Positions 6,074-13,413 of a stretch of 15,255 nt of DNA are shown here, piece by piece. The DNA is from Subdoligranulum variabile (GTDB taxonomy: Bacteria; Bacillota; Clostridia; Oscillospirales; Ruminococcaceae): contig SFKI01000033.1 in assembly GCA_004554775.1 (NCBI GenBank), positions 1 through 15,255 on the forward strand. Reading direction: 5' to 3'. Position numbers and translations under genes: made by a program. Position 1 is the first letter of the stretch, and each line of letters begins with the position of its first letter. A model generated the notes under the pieces. That model was not told where the DNA came from. It made no database searches and saw nothing but the letters and a program-made list of their open reading frames with translations.

Positions 6074-8488
6074 TTATTCTGTTGTTTCTTTTTCCTGTTG
6101 GGCGTTTTTCAAGGCTTCAGCTTCTACCTTCCCATCCTTTTTGTGCAGGCTGCGGTAGTTGCCGGGCGTCATGCCCACGATCTTGCGGAAGCTGCGGATA
6201 AAGCTTTGCGAGTAACGGAAACCCACATACGCGCCGATTTCGTTACTGCTCATTTTGGTGGTTTCCAGCAGTTCTTTGGCGTGTTCGATGCGCAGGTTGT
6301 TGATGTAGTTGACCACGTTGGTGCCTGTGTAAGCTTTGATCTGCTTGCTGGCGTAGGTGGCGCTCAGGCCCATCTGCTCAGCGACATCATCCAGCGCGAT
6401 ATCCTGATTGTAGTTGTTGCCGATCCACTCCAAAATTTCCTGTACGCGGATATCCTTTTTGTTTTGCAGCTGGTCGTACATCACGCGGGCGGCGGCCTGC
6501 GCGTAGGAGACAACGCAATCAGCCACATCATGCACCGATTCCAGACTGTGGATCTCAGCTTTCAGCTGTTTTACATCGCTGTAGCGGTCGTCGAGCTCTT
6601 TTTCTTTGCCGATGATGGCGCTGTGGATGGTATCGGTCAGCTGTGCGCCGATTTCCCGCGCGCGGTCAAGCTGCAAATAGGGATTGTCGTGCAGCATTGA
6701 GAAGTAACTTTCCAGAAGTTCCGAAGCATCCTTCACCTTGCCGAGCTTGATCTGGTCCACCAGCTTTTTCTGGTGGTCATAGCTCATCTGCATGTCGATC
6801 TCCATTTTTTCGGAGTAGGTGTAGGGCACATCCTTATTATAATAAACCTTGTGCTGGATCAGCTGCTTGGCGTGACCGCAGCTTTCGGCCAGGTCCCACG
6901 GCACATCCATCACACTGCCAAAGGCGATAACAACGGGCTGTTCGCTTAACAAAGTAAGCTGTTTCTGGATGGCGGCGCCCATCTGATCCAGCCCCAGCTG
7001 AACCTGGCGAGCGTTGAACTCGGCCGGGATGCAGAAAATCGCCGCGAGCAGCGAATGGTCGGCCCAGGTGTAGTAGGCGCGGTAGCCTTCCAGCAGACGT
7101 TCGTTGCAGCCGTACTGCAAAATTTTGCGGAACTGGCCGTAGATATCCTGGTGCATGTTCAGTTTTAGGGCACTGATGGCCTCGATGCGGGCGAGCATGA
7201 CGGTGTATTTTTGCGGCTGATCCTGCAAAAGCCCCATTTTGGTCATCAATTCACGACGGGCCGTCGCTTTTTCTCCGTGCACCGGTTCGCCGCTGATGAG
7301 TGAGAGTACGATGTGTTCCTGCAGTACATCGCGGAAGCTGTGCAGCACCTGGTCGTTGGCGGCGGCGCGGGCCTGTTCCTGGGTGCTGACACGGGCCAGG
7401 TAGGTCAGGCAGTCCTCGGCTTCCTCGGGCGGGATGTTGGTTTTCAGCCGGATATTTTCGGCGGCTTGCAGTTCGTTGGCGTTTTGTGTGTAAATGGTGT
7501 TGAACAAGATAAACAGCAAAATCACGATCACAATGATCATGCCCGCCCACAGGCGGCGGTTGGTGTTGTGCGTTTTGTTCAGCACATTGGCATAGGGCAG
7601 TGTCTGCACGTAACGCCAGCCGTAGGTGGCATCCTCGGTCGTGGCGGTCAGGTAGCGGCCTTCTTTGGTAGAGATCAGCACGCCGTCGGTCACGGACACG
7701 CTCGTATCCTGTCGGGACAGTAGTTCGTCATACGTTTCCGGGATGTCACCATCCTGCTGGCTCCAGATCAAATTTCCTTTGCTGTTGTAGATCCACAAAG
7801 TGTTGCTGTAGTTGGCATCCCGCGAGGCTTCGGCCTCGGTGATCAAGCGGTTGCCCAGGTCATTGATGCTTATATTGTACACCAGCCACTTGTTTTGCAG
7901 CGTGGAAAGGTACGGCACACGGCTGACCATCGAAATATAGGTATCCTCCTGCCGGTAGGGCGTGCGCACGGTACGGATATCATCCAGCAATTGCATACCG
8001 CCGCGGGACGCGTGGTATTGCAGACGCCAGCTCAAATCATAAAATTCATCATCGGCATAGCCGATTTTATCCAAGGAATTATAAATGGTATGGTTCAGGT
8101 TGCAGATCAGATAGGCGCTGTTGATGTTGGGGTACGGCTCGGTATTTTGGCGCAGCACCTGGCAGGCCAGCGCGGCGTCAATCTCGTCGTCCTTTGCTTC
8201 GGTGCGGCCTACATCAATATAATGGATGTTGGAGGTGCTCTCGTTCATGATGAGCGCGATGGAATCCAGCGTGCTGACTGCAAAATCCCGCTGGCGCTCC
8301 GACGTTTCGCGCAGGGTGGCGGTCGTATTATTCAGCATTTCCTGGTTTTGGGTGCTAGCCAAGATACTGCCTGCTAGGATGGGCGCGAACAAAATCAGCA
8401 GCAGCACCGCCCAGGTTTGCGGGCGGCGGAAGATGCTGCGCATCACCACAGCAGGGTCAATATTATGAGGCGATTTGCGGTATTCCAT
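6074..8488 (-). CDS. Membrane-anchored AraC-family regulator with extracytoplasmic sensor
   Basis: An 804-residue regulator. A membrane segment near residues 26-45 and a second near 313-333 (IIVIVILLFILFN) enclose about 265 extracellular residues of mixed alpha/beta character, consistent with a dCache-type sensor, though that assignment is by architecture only. A long cytoplasmic linker follows. The C-terminal 682-781 region is a two-helix-turn-helix AraC domain: DVAEQMGLSATYASKQIKAY for the first, GAYVGFRYSQSFIRSFRK for the second, ending GMTPGNYR. There is no histidine kinase or receiver domain, so one protein would link ligand binding to DNA binding. It lies between the two operons it plausibly controls, divergent from dctP. 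The ribosome binding site before 8488 is weak. Candidate DNA sites are described at the three promoters. Confidence 0.88.
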   Translation of the reverse strand: MEYRKSPHNIDPAVVMRSIFRRPQTWAVLLLILFAPILAGSILASTQNQEMLNNTTATLRETSERQRDFAVSTLDSIALIMNESTSNIHYIDVGRTEAKDDEIDAALACQVLRQNTEPYPNINSAYLICNLNHTIYNSLDKIGYADDEFYDLSWRLQYHASRGGMQLLDDIRTVRTPYRQEDTYISMVSRVPYLSTLQNKWLVYNISINDLGNRLITEAEASRDANYSNTLWIYNSKGNLIWSQQDGDIPETYDELLSRQDTSVSVTDGVLISTKEGRYLTATTEDATYGWRYVQTLPYANVLNKTHNTNRRLWAGMIIVIVILLFILFNTIYTQNANELQAAENIRLKTNIPPEEAEDCLTYLARVSTQEQARAAANDQVLHSFRDVLQEHIVLSLISGEPVHGEKATARRELMTKMGLLQDQPQKYTVMLARIEAISALKLNMHQDIYGQFRKILQYGCNERLLEGYRAYYTWADHSLLAAIFCIPAEFNARQVQLGLDQMGAAIQKQLTLLSEQPVVIAFGSVMDVPWDLAESCGHAKQLIQHKVYYNKDVPYTYSEKMEIDMQMSYDHQKKLVDQIKLGKVKDASELLESYFSMLHDNPYLQLDRAREIGAQLTDTIHSAIIGKEKELDDRYSDVKQLKAEIHSLESVHDVADCVVSYAQAAARVMYDQLQNKKDIRVQEILEWIGNNYNQDIALDDVAEQMGLSATYASKQIKAYTGTNVVNYINNLRIEHAKELLETTKMSSNEIGAYVGFRYSQSFIRSFRKIVGMTPGNYRSLHKKDGKVEAEALKNAQQEKETTE

Positions 8489-8531
8489 AATTCACCAATT
8501 CCGTCTTTCCGGGGGCAGCGGCACAAAATTG

Positions 8532-8546
8532 CAGGTTTTGTACATT
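8532..8546. promoter_or_regulatory. Operator-like site in the regulator's own leader
   Basis: CAGGTTTTGTACATT here differs by one base from CAGGTTTTGTCCATT at 8786-8800 before dctP. It lies about 50-65 bases downstream of the predicted start of the regulator transcript, where a bound protein would block elongation. Autorepression is therefore a reasonable guess. Confidence 0.5.
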
Positions 8547-8603
8547 CTCAGCCTGCCATATAGGGGATGCCGCCGACCATTTTTTGCTTTGCTTCTCCTT
8601 TTC

Positions 8604-8632
8604 AGCATACAATGCGCATCAAAATTTGTCAA
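8604..8632 (-). promoter_or_regulatory. Promoter of the AraC-type regulator gene
   Basis: On the minus strand a perfect -35 TTGACA (8627-8632) and a -10 TATGCT (8604-8609) are 17 bp apart. The predicted leader is about 110 nt. It contains a possible 10-codon reading frame (MVGGIPYMAG) whose AAGGAG site lies rather far upstream, so it may be chance. Confidence 0.7.
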
Positions 8633-8785
8633 CACTGTTTATTGGGCTTGTCGTTTTTTGCCAAGCGCCTGGCGTATTGCCCAACCGAGGAGCGGTTTCT
8701 TTGTGTGGTTTGCCAGTAGGTACACAAAAAGCGCGATCCCAGCAGATGATATGGGGCGCAAAATAGCGGAATTTGATAGCAATGA

Positions 8786-8827
8786 CAGGTTTTGTCCATT
8801 GAATCTTCGCAATTTCTGTCCAATAAT
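8786..8827 (+). promoter_or_regulatory. dctP promoter with operator-like repeats
   Basis: A -35 TTGAAT (8799-8804) and a -10 AATAAT (8822-8827) are 17 bp apart. CAGGTTTTGTCCATT (8786-8800) overlaps the -35, and a looser copy (11 of 15 bases) follows at 8810-8824. A site abutting the -35 suits AraC-type activation. GTCCA-ATAA-TGGAC at 8819-8832 is a further small palindrome. The rest of the 455-bp divergent gap (8489-8943) shows no gene. Confidence 0.55.
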
Positions 8828-8943
8828 GGACTTGCCGAAAGCGAAACGACGCTGCGGGCGTTCTTCAGCGCGTGCAGACCGCAGCACAGTTTCCCAGAGA
8901 AAAAGAAAAAGAGAAACCGTAAAACTAAGGAGGCACAAACACC

Positions 8944-9987
8944 ATGAAAAAAGCACTGAAAGTCCTGAGCACCGTTATGGCCGCCGGTATGCTGGCCGCC
9001 TGCGGCAGCACCGCAGCATCTTCTACTGCTACGAGCGCTACGAGCACCGCTGAAAGCACCGCTGCATCCAGCGACGAGGCCGTTACCCTGCGCCTTGGCC
9101 ACACCCAGCCCACTGATCACCAGGTCAACATTACTGCTGAGCGCTTTGCCGAGCTGGTCAATGAGTACAGCGGCGGCTCTGTTACCGTTGAAGTTTACCC
9201 CAACAGCACCTTTGGTTCTGCTTCTGAAATGAACGCCGCCGTCCAGAGCGGCGACCTGGACCTGTATGTGAACGCTTCTGCTCAGTTCGCATCCCAGTAC
9301 GAGCCGATGACCGTTGTGGACGCCTGGTATATGTTTAATGATACCGACCACCTGATGAAGTTCTACAGCCCCGACTGCGAGGTTTACCAGACCCTGTGCG
9401 AAGGCCTGAAGGAAGCCTGCAACATTGACAGCCTGGCCCCCATCTACTACGGTGCCCGCCACATGACTGCCAACACCCCGCTGAACAGCGTTTCTGACCT
9501 GAAAGGCCTGAAGATGCGTGTTGCCAGCGACCCGATGCCCACCGCTTTCTTTGAGGCCATGGGCGCCACTCCCACCCCCGTTGCTTACAACGAGACTTAC
9601 CTGGCCTTGCAGCAGAACGTTGCTGACGGCGAAGAGAACCCCGCTGCTTCCATCACCAGCATGAAGTTCTACGAGGTCCAGAAAACTTTGAACCTGACCG
9701 CCCACCAGTACCAGATGCTGACCATCTACATGAGCGTTCCCAGCGAGGAAAAGCTGAGCGATGCCCAGATGGAAGCCGTCCGCAAGGCCGCTACCCAGGC
9801 TGCTGAAGAGCACAACGCCGTTGCTTTCGATCAGGAGCAGGAGATTATCGACGCCCTGAAGGACAAGATCGAAGTTGTTACCCCCAGCGATCTGGACAGT
9901 TTCAAGGAAGCCTGCGCTGCCGTCTATCCCCAGTACGAAGAGACCTGGGGTGCCGGTGTTGCTGACGCTATCAAGGCCCTTGCCTGA
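8944..9987 (+). CDS. dctP: TRAP transporter solute-binding lipoprotein DctP
   Basis: A 347-residue extracytoplasmic binding protein that captures an organic acid and delivers it to the TRAP permease. AAGGAGG lies 10 bases before the start. The signal peptide ends in LAAC with the lipidated Cys20, as needed for anchoring in a Gram-positive cell. A Ser/Thr/Ala linker runs to about residue 43. The family hallmark GLKMRVASDPM places Arg192 where DctP proteins hold the substrate carboxylate, and ADGEENPAASI (227-237) is a variant of the usual GQENP segment. It is the first gene of the transporter operon, with a terminator-like hairpin before dctQ. The arginine supports a carboxylate ligand but does not identify it. 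Confidence 0.93.
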   Translation: MKKALKVLSTVMAAGMLAACGSTAASSTATSATSTAESTAASSDEAVTLRLGHTQPTDHQVNITAERFAELVNEYSGGSVTVEVYPNSTFGSASEMNAAVQSGDLDLYVNASAQFASQYEPMTVVDAWYMFNDTDHLMKFYSPDCEVYQTLCEGLKEACNIDSLAPIYYGARHMTANTPLNSVSDLKGLKMRVASDPMPTAFFEAMGATPTPVAYNETYLALQQNVADGEENPAASITSMKFYEVQKTLNLTAHQYQMLTIYMSVPSEEKLSDAQMEAVRKAATQAAEEHNAVAFDQEQEIIDALKDKIEVVTPSDLDSFKEACAAVYPQYEETWGAGVADAIKALA

Positions 9988-10028
9988 TCCTAACACATCT
10001 ACCCTGAACCTGTAAGTTATCCGATACA

Positions 10029-10069
10029 GGGGCGTTGTACGGCCTCCCGGCGGACAGCGCCCTCTTTTT
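10029..10069 (+). terminator. Intra-operon terminator-like hairpin between dctP and dctQ
   Basis: GGGCGTTGT (10030-10038) pairs with ACAGCGCCC (10054-10062) over 9 bp including one G-U, followed by TCTTTTT. It lies in the 141-bp gap after dctP. Partial termination here would yield more binding protein than permease, the usual need in such transporters. Confidence 0.75.
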
Positions 10070-10128
10070 GTACCTGCAAGTGACTTTCGGCCACCTGGAA
10101 GCCACCTATTTTTAAGAGAGGACTTGCT

Positions 10129-10638
10129 ATGATCCAGAAATTCGAGAAATTCGAAGCGATCCTTGCCAAGATTCAGAGCATCTTCTTCTGCATCGTACTT
10201 GGCTTCATGGCCATTGTCATGTTCGTTTCGGTCATCTTCCGCTATGTGCTGAACGACCCCCTCATCTGGAGCGAGGAGCTTACCACCGTGATGCAGGGCG
10301 CGCTGGCCTTTGCCGGCATTGGCTACTGCTGCCACTACAAGGCACACACCCGCGTGCTGCTTTTCCACGATAAGCTGCCCAAATTTATGCAGGGCATTGT
10401 GGATATCCTGTGCGACGGTATTATGATCTTCTGCCTGTACAAATTCTGCGAGACGATGCCCAAGTACATCAAAAGCAAGGCTGCGTACCTGACTACCATC
10501 CGCTGGCTGAACTACACGCTGTTCAACTACATCATTTATGCGGGCTTTGCAATTGCCATTTTGTACATTCTTGTGGATGCTATCCGTACTGTATACACCA
10601 TGGCTCACCCCGAAGCTGTCGCTGAGGCCGCAGAATAA
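10129..10638 (+). CDS. dctQ: TRAP transporter small permease DctQ
   Basis: A 169-residue membrane protein with the usual four segments: about residues 16-38 (FFCIVLGFMAIVMFVSVIF), 54-68, 87-105 and 130-155. The DctQ signature is clear in FRYVLNDPLIWSEELTTVMQ, which includes the conserved tryptophan and glutamates, followed by ALAFAGIGYCCHYKAHTRV. A GAGAGGA ribosome binding site lies just before the start. It partners the large subunit DctM, which begins 22 bases after this gene ends. The C-terminal cytoplasmic tail is short and acidic. Confidence 0.92.
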   Translation: MIQKFEKFEAILAKIQSIFFCIVLGFMAIVMFVSVIFRYVLNDPLIWSEELTTVMQGALAFAGIGYCCHYKAHTRVLLFHDKLPKFMQGIVDILCDGIMIFCLYKFCETMPKYIKSKAAYLTTIRWLNYTLFNYIIYAGFAIAILYILVDAIRTVYTMAHPEAVAEAAE

Positions 10639-10659
10639 GACGAAAGGAGAATACCCACT

Positions 10660-11925
10660 ATGGCATTGTTGTTTGGTTTGTTTTTCCTGTTCCTCATCAT
10701 GGGTATGCCGGTCGCCTTTTGCATGATGTGCAGCGCCGTGCTGTACTGCACAGTCTTTGGCGAAAGCATCAACATGGTGCTTACCCGCACGATCGCAGGC
10801 CCCAGTTCCTTTACTCTGATGGCCCTTGCCTTCTTTATCCTGGCGGGCAACATCATGAATAACGGCGGCGTCACCGACCAGATCTTTGGCTTCTGCAAAA
10901 AGGCCGTGGGCTGGATCCCCGGCGGCCTGGGCCATGCCAACGTGCTGGCGTCCGTTATCTTCGCCGGTATGTCCGGCGCTGCGGTTGCCGATGCCGGCGG
11001 CCTGGGCGCAATTGAAGTCAAGGCCATGCGCGATGACGGCTACGACGATGAGTTTGCTGTTGCCGTTACGGGCGCTTCCTCCATCATCGGCCCTATTATC
11101 CCGCCCAGTATCCCCGTAGTCGTGTACGCGGTTGCGGCCAGTGTTTCGGTCGGCAAACTACTGATCGGTGGTTTGATTCCCGGTTTGGTGCTGGCACTCT
11201 GCATGATGGTTTACATCTACTTTGTTAGTAAAAAGCGCCACTACCCCAAGCATGAGTTTGAAGGTTTCCCAGCGCTGGGCCGTTCGTTCGTCAAGTCTCT
11301 GCCTGCCCTGCTGACGCCCTGCATCATCCTGGGCGGTATCCTGACCGGCGTCTGCACCCCGACCGAGGCTTCGGCTGTAGCCGTTGCTTACGCCCTGATC
11401 CTGAGCCTTGTCTCCCGCAACCTGAGCCTGAAGGACCTGCCCCGCATTCTGGATGAGACCATCCTGACCACGATGTCCGTGCTGTTCATCGTCGGCTGCG
11501 CCAACGGCTTTGGCTACATCATCACCATTGCCCAGCTGCCGCAGAAGATGATTACCCTGTTCTCCAACTTCATCACCAACCGCTACACAGCCCTGCTGCT
11601 GATCAACCTGTTCCTGCTGGTTGTTGGCATGCTGATGGAGTCCTTGTCCGCCCTGACGCTGCTGACCCCCATCCTGGTCCCCATCGCCATGAGTTACGGC
11701 ATCGACCCGATTCACTTCGGCATCGTGATGATTTTGAACCTGATGATCGGTATGCTGACCCCGCCCGTTGGCATGGTTCTGTTTGTTCTGAGCCGCATGA
11801 CGCCAACACCATTTGAAAAGATCTGTAAAGCAATGGTGCCGTTCCTGGGCATGTGTATCATAGCGCTGATCATCATTGCTCTGGTTCCCCCGCTGGTCAC
11901 GTTCCTGCCCGGCGTACTGATGTAA
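10660..11925 (+). CDS. dctM: TRAP transporter large permease DctM
   Basis: A 421-residue, strongly hydrophobic protein of normal DctM length with roughly a dozen membrane segments. It is the ion-coupled transport channel that takes substrate from DctP, usually driven by sodium. Family features include LAGNIMNNGGVTDQIF near residue 65, the loop GMSGAAVADAGGLGAIEVKA (106-125), SSIIGPIIPPSIPVVVYA near 145-162, GVCTPTEASAVAVAYA near 230, and LTPPVGMVLFVLS in the C-terminal part. An AAAGGAG site precedes the start. With dctP and dctQ it makes a complete TRAP system. Confidence 0.94.
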   Translation: MALLFGLFFLFLIMGMPVAFCMMCSAVLYCTVFGESINMVLTRTIAGPSSFTLMALAFFILAGNIMNNGGVTDQIFGFCKKAVGWIPGGLGHANVLASVIFAGMSGAAVADAGGLGAIEVKAMRDDGYDDEFAVAVTGASSIIGPIIPPSIPVVVYAVAASVSVGKLLIGGLIPGLVLALCMMVYIYFVSKKRHYPKHEFEGFPALGRSFVKSLPALLTPCIILGGILTGVCTPTEASAVAVAYALILSLVSRNLSLKDLPRILDETILTTMSVLFIVGCANGFGYIITIAQLPQKMITLFSNFITNRYTALLLINLFLLVVGMLMESLSALTLLTPILVPIAMSYGIDPIHFGIVMILNLMIGMLTPPVGMVLFVLSRMTPTPFEKICKAMVPFLGMCIIALIIIALVPPLVTFLPGVLM

Positions 11926-11955
11926 CTTTGATTCTTGAAAAAGGAGTGTTTGTTT

Positions 11956-12570
11956 ATGAATCCGTTCTTTGAATTTCACCGTGAAGCGCTGGATCCCCAG
12001 ATCCGCGAAAACGTAAGAAAGACCCTGCCCATGCTGGATGAGATGAAAGACGCCGAGCTCCGTGAGAAAGTAATCGACGCCTGGGCGCTGTCCTTGCAGC
12101 TGAACGGCTGGACCGCCATTGAGGAAATGCCCGGTTCCGGCATGCCCGAGGTCTCAGCCATCGGCGACCAGTCGATGCACATCAAGGTCGTCATGTACAA
12201 CGCCCTGAGCATCTACCGCAACCTGAAAAAAGCCTACGAGCGTGACTTTGGGCTGGATGAGGATATCCTGATGGCCTGCGCCGCCCTGCACGACGTTGGC
12301 AAACCGTACGAGTACAACCGCACCGAGCGCCCGAAGTGGGTGGCCGATGACAAGGAATACGGCATGCCCAACCTGCGCCATCCCTCTTATGGTGTATTCA
12401 TCTGCGGCGTGTGCGAGCTGCCCGCGCCCGTGCTGAACGTGGCCGGTTATCACAGCCCTGAGGGCCGCTTTATCAAGCGCAGCGCCTACGGCGAGATCGT
12501 CCACTACGCCGACGACGGGTCCTGGTTCTCTTTGGCCCGCCTGTGCGACCTGAACATCCCCAAGCTGTAA
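11956..12570 (+). CDS. HD-domain metal-dependent phosphohydrolase-like protein
   Basis: A 204-residue soluble protein. The start at 11956 follows AAAGGAG by 9 bases. An in-frame ATG at 11935 lies upstream of that site and is less likely. Metal-binding residues of an HD fold are visible: His75, the His112-Asp113 pair in CAALHDVGKPYEYN, His142 (LRHPSYG), His166 (AGYHSPEG) and Asp186 or Asp187 (IVHYADDGSW). HD proteins hydrolyse phosphate esters of nucleotides or other small molecules, but some act on unrelated substrates. The gene follows dctM by 30 bases in the same operon, so its role is linked to use of the transported compound. The substrate is unknown. Confidence 0.8.
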   Translation: MNPFFEFHREALDPQIRENVRKTLPMLDEMKDAELREKVIDAWALSLQLNGWTAIEEMPGSGMPEVSAIGDQSMHIKVVMYNALSIYRNLKKAYERDFGLDEDILMACAALHDVGKPYEYNRTERPKWVADDKEYGMPNLRHPSYGVFICGVCELPAPVLNVAGYHSPEGRFIKRSAYGEIVHYADDGSWFSLARLCDLNIPKL

Positions 12571-12622
12571 GATTTCATCATCGCCCTTCTTTTGTTCTGT
12601 TTCCTCCCTCTTATGTTTTGCA

Positions 12623-12655
12623 AGCGGCAAGGCCGCTGCTGCTTATTTGGATTTT
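12623..12655 (+). terminator. Weak terminator-like hairpin after the TRAP operon
   Basis: AGCGGC (12623-12628) and GCCGCT (12632-12637) form a 6-bp stem with a 3-base loop, followed at a distance by TTATTTGGATTTT. It lies about 50 bases after the HD gene. The stem is short and the T run is broken, so termination is probably partial. Confidence 0.4.
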
Positions 12656-12745
12656 GCTGGCAGCTTAATACGATTATGGAAAGAGCCTGAGATATGACAA
12701 CAGCACATCCACGCAAACAGGTTTGTCAGCAAAATTCAAATAAGT
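12642..12745. repeat. Inverted repeat, 21-bp arms around 62 bp
   Basis: Bases 12642-12662 match the reverse complement of 12725-12745 at 19 of 21 positions. The identity continues after a gap: GCAAGGCCGCTGCT starting at 12628 equals the reverse complement of 12767-12780. The left arm therefore looks like a shortened, inverted copy of the thioesterase terminator with half of its hairpin deleted. There is no gene in the loop. Confidence 0.7.
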
Positions 12746-12778
12746 AAGGCCGTTGCTTCTGCCCGAAGCAGCGGCCTT
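12746..12778 (-). terminator. Rho-independent terminator of the thioesterase gene
   Basis: Bases 12746-12759 pair with 12765-12778 over 14 bp with one G-U pair and a 5-base loop. On the minus strand the stem is followed by ACTTATTTGAATTTT. It lies 26 bases past the thioesterase stop. It may also stop transcripts arriving from the TRAP operon. Confidence 0.8.
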
Positions 12779-12804
12779 GCTGTTATATGGATGTGGTCAG
12801 GGAA

Positions 12805-13230
12805 TCAGATGGCGTACATCGTAAAGATGCCCTCGGCCAGCAGCTTGTTTTCCTCGGGGCAGCGCACCGCAATGTCCAGCACGCAGACGGTGCGGCCGCG
12901 GCGGATGACCCGGCTTTCGGCTTCGAGATGCCCCTGTGCAACGTTGGACAGGTAGTTCAAACTGCCGTTCTGGGTCACGTATTTGCGGCCATCGGTACGC
13001 GCGGTCAGACCGCTGCAGCAATCGGCCAGCGTGTACAGCATACCGCCGTGTACCCTACCCAACGGGTTCAGCAGTTCAGGGCGGACCTCGGCGGTCATCT
13101 TCACGTAGTCGTACCGCATCTCGGCTACCTTGATGCCGCAGATTTGGGCAAAGGCATTGTTCTCGAGATGGGCTTTGAGTTTTTCAATCCGCTCCGGCGT
13201 GAGGGCGGCAGCTTCGTTCTTTGGTTCCAT
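12805..13230 (-). CDS. PaaI-type hotdog-fold acyl-CoA thioesterase
   Basis: A 141-residue hotdog-fold protein of normal length for the PaaI/YdiI group, which hydrolyse acyl-CoA thioesters to free acid and CoA. The motif NPLGRVHGGMLYTLAD (55-70) carries the Asn, the HGG and the acidic residue typical of this active site. The start at 13230 follows AAGGAC. Beside a CoA-ester pathway it may release CoA from dead-end intermediates, as PaaI does for phenylacetate catabolism. That role is inferred from context. Transcription runs from its own promoter through a leader containing a terminator-like hairpin. Confidence 0.88.
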   Translation of the reverse strand: MEPKNEAAALTPERIEKLKAHLENNAFAQICGIKVAEMRYDYVKMTAEVRPELLNPLGRVHGGMLYTLADCCSGLTARTDGRKYVTQNGSLNYLSNVAQGHLEAESRVIRRGRTVCVLDIAVRCPEENKLLAEGIFTMYAI

Positions 13231-13251
13231 TTTGTCAGTCCTTTATACACA

Positions 13252-13286
13252 GTAAAAATGCCTGCTTTTGGTTTGCAAAGGCAGGC
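13252..13286 (-). terminator. Terminator-like hairpin in the thioesterase leader
   Basis: GCCTGCTTTT (13260-13269) pairs with AAAGGCAGGC (13277-13286) over 10 bp with one G-U. On the minus strand it is followed by ATTTTTA. It lies between the predicted promoter and the thioesterase start, only 22 bases before the ATG, so it is placed as an attenuator. Confidence 0.6.
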
Positions 13287-13337
13287 GTGCGGTTGCGTAG
13301 AGTTATGCTGCGCCCCGAGAAATTGCACCGTTGTAGG

Positions 13338-13366
13338 TTGAAAATTTCACAGCGCAGCCTTATTAT
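13338..13366 (+). promoter_or_regulatory. Cupin promoter
   Basis: A -35 TTGAAA (13338-13343) and a -10 TATTAT (13361-13366) are 17 bp apart on the plus strand. The -10 overlaps the -10 of the opposing thioesterase promoter by two bases. Confidence 0.6.
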
Positions 13367-13394
13367 CATACCGCAGAAAAATCCATTTTGTCAA
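13365..13394 (-). promoter_or_regulatory. Thioesterase promoter
   Basis: On the minus strand a perfect -35 TTGACA (13389-13394) and a -10 TATGAT (13365-13370) are 18 bp apart. The leader is about 125 nt. It contains an outer stem GCTGCGC/GCGCAGC and a 15-codon GTG-started frame ahead of the terminator-like hairpin. Confidence 0.65.
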
Positions 13395-13413
13395 TACAAA
13401 GGAGCGTATATCT

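Noticed and set aside
8566..8599. A 10-codon leader peptide gene in the regulator transcript
   Set aside because: The AAGGAG is about 14 bases from its ATG and no terminator follows, so chance is as likely as attenuation.
8629..10935. A 768-codon minus-strand open frame across dctP and dctQ
   Set aside because: It is antisense to a clear lipoprotein and permease, low-complexity in composition, without domains, and has no ribosome binding site. It arises from GC-biased third positions.
11158..11979. A 273-codon minus-strand frame opposite dctM
   Set aside because: A Gln/Asp/His-rich low-complexity shadow of a membrane protein gene.
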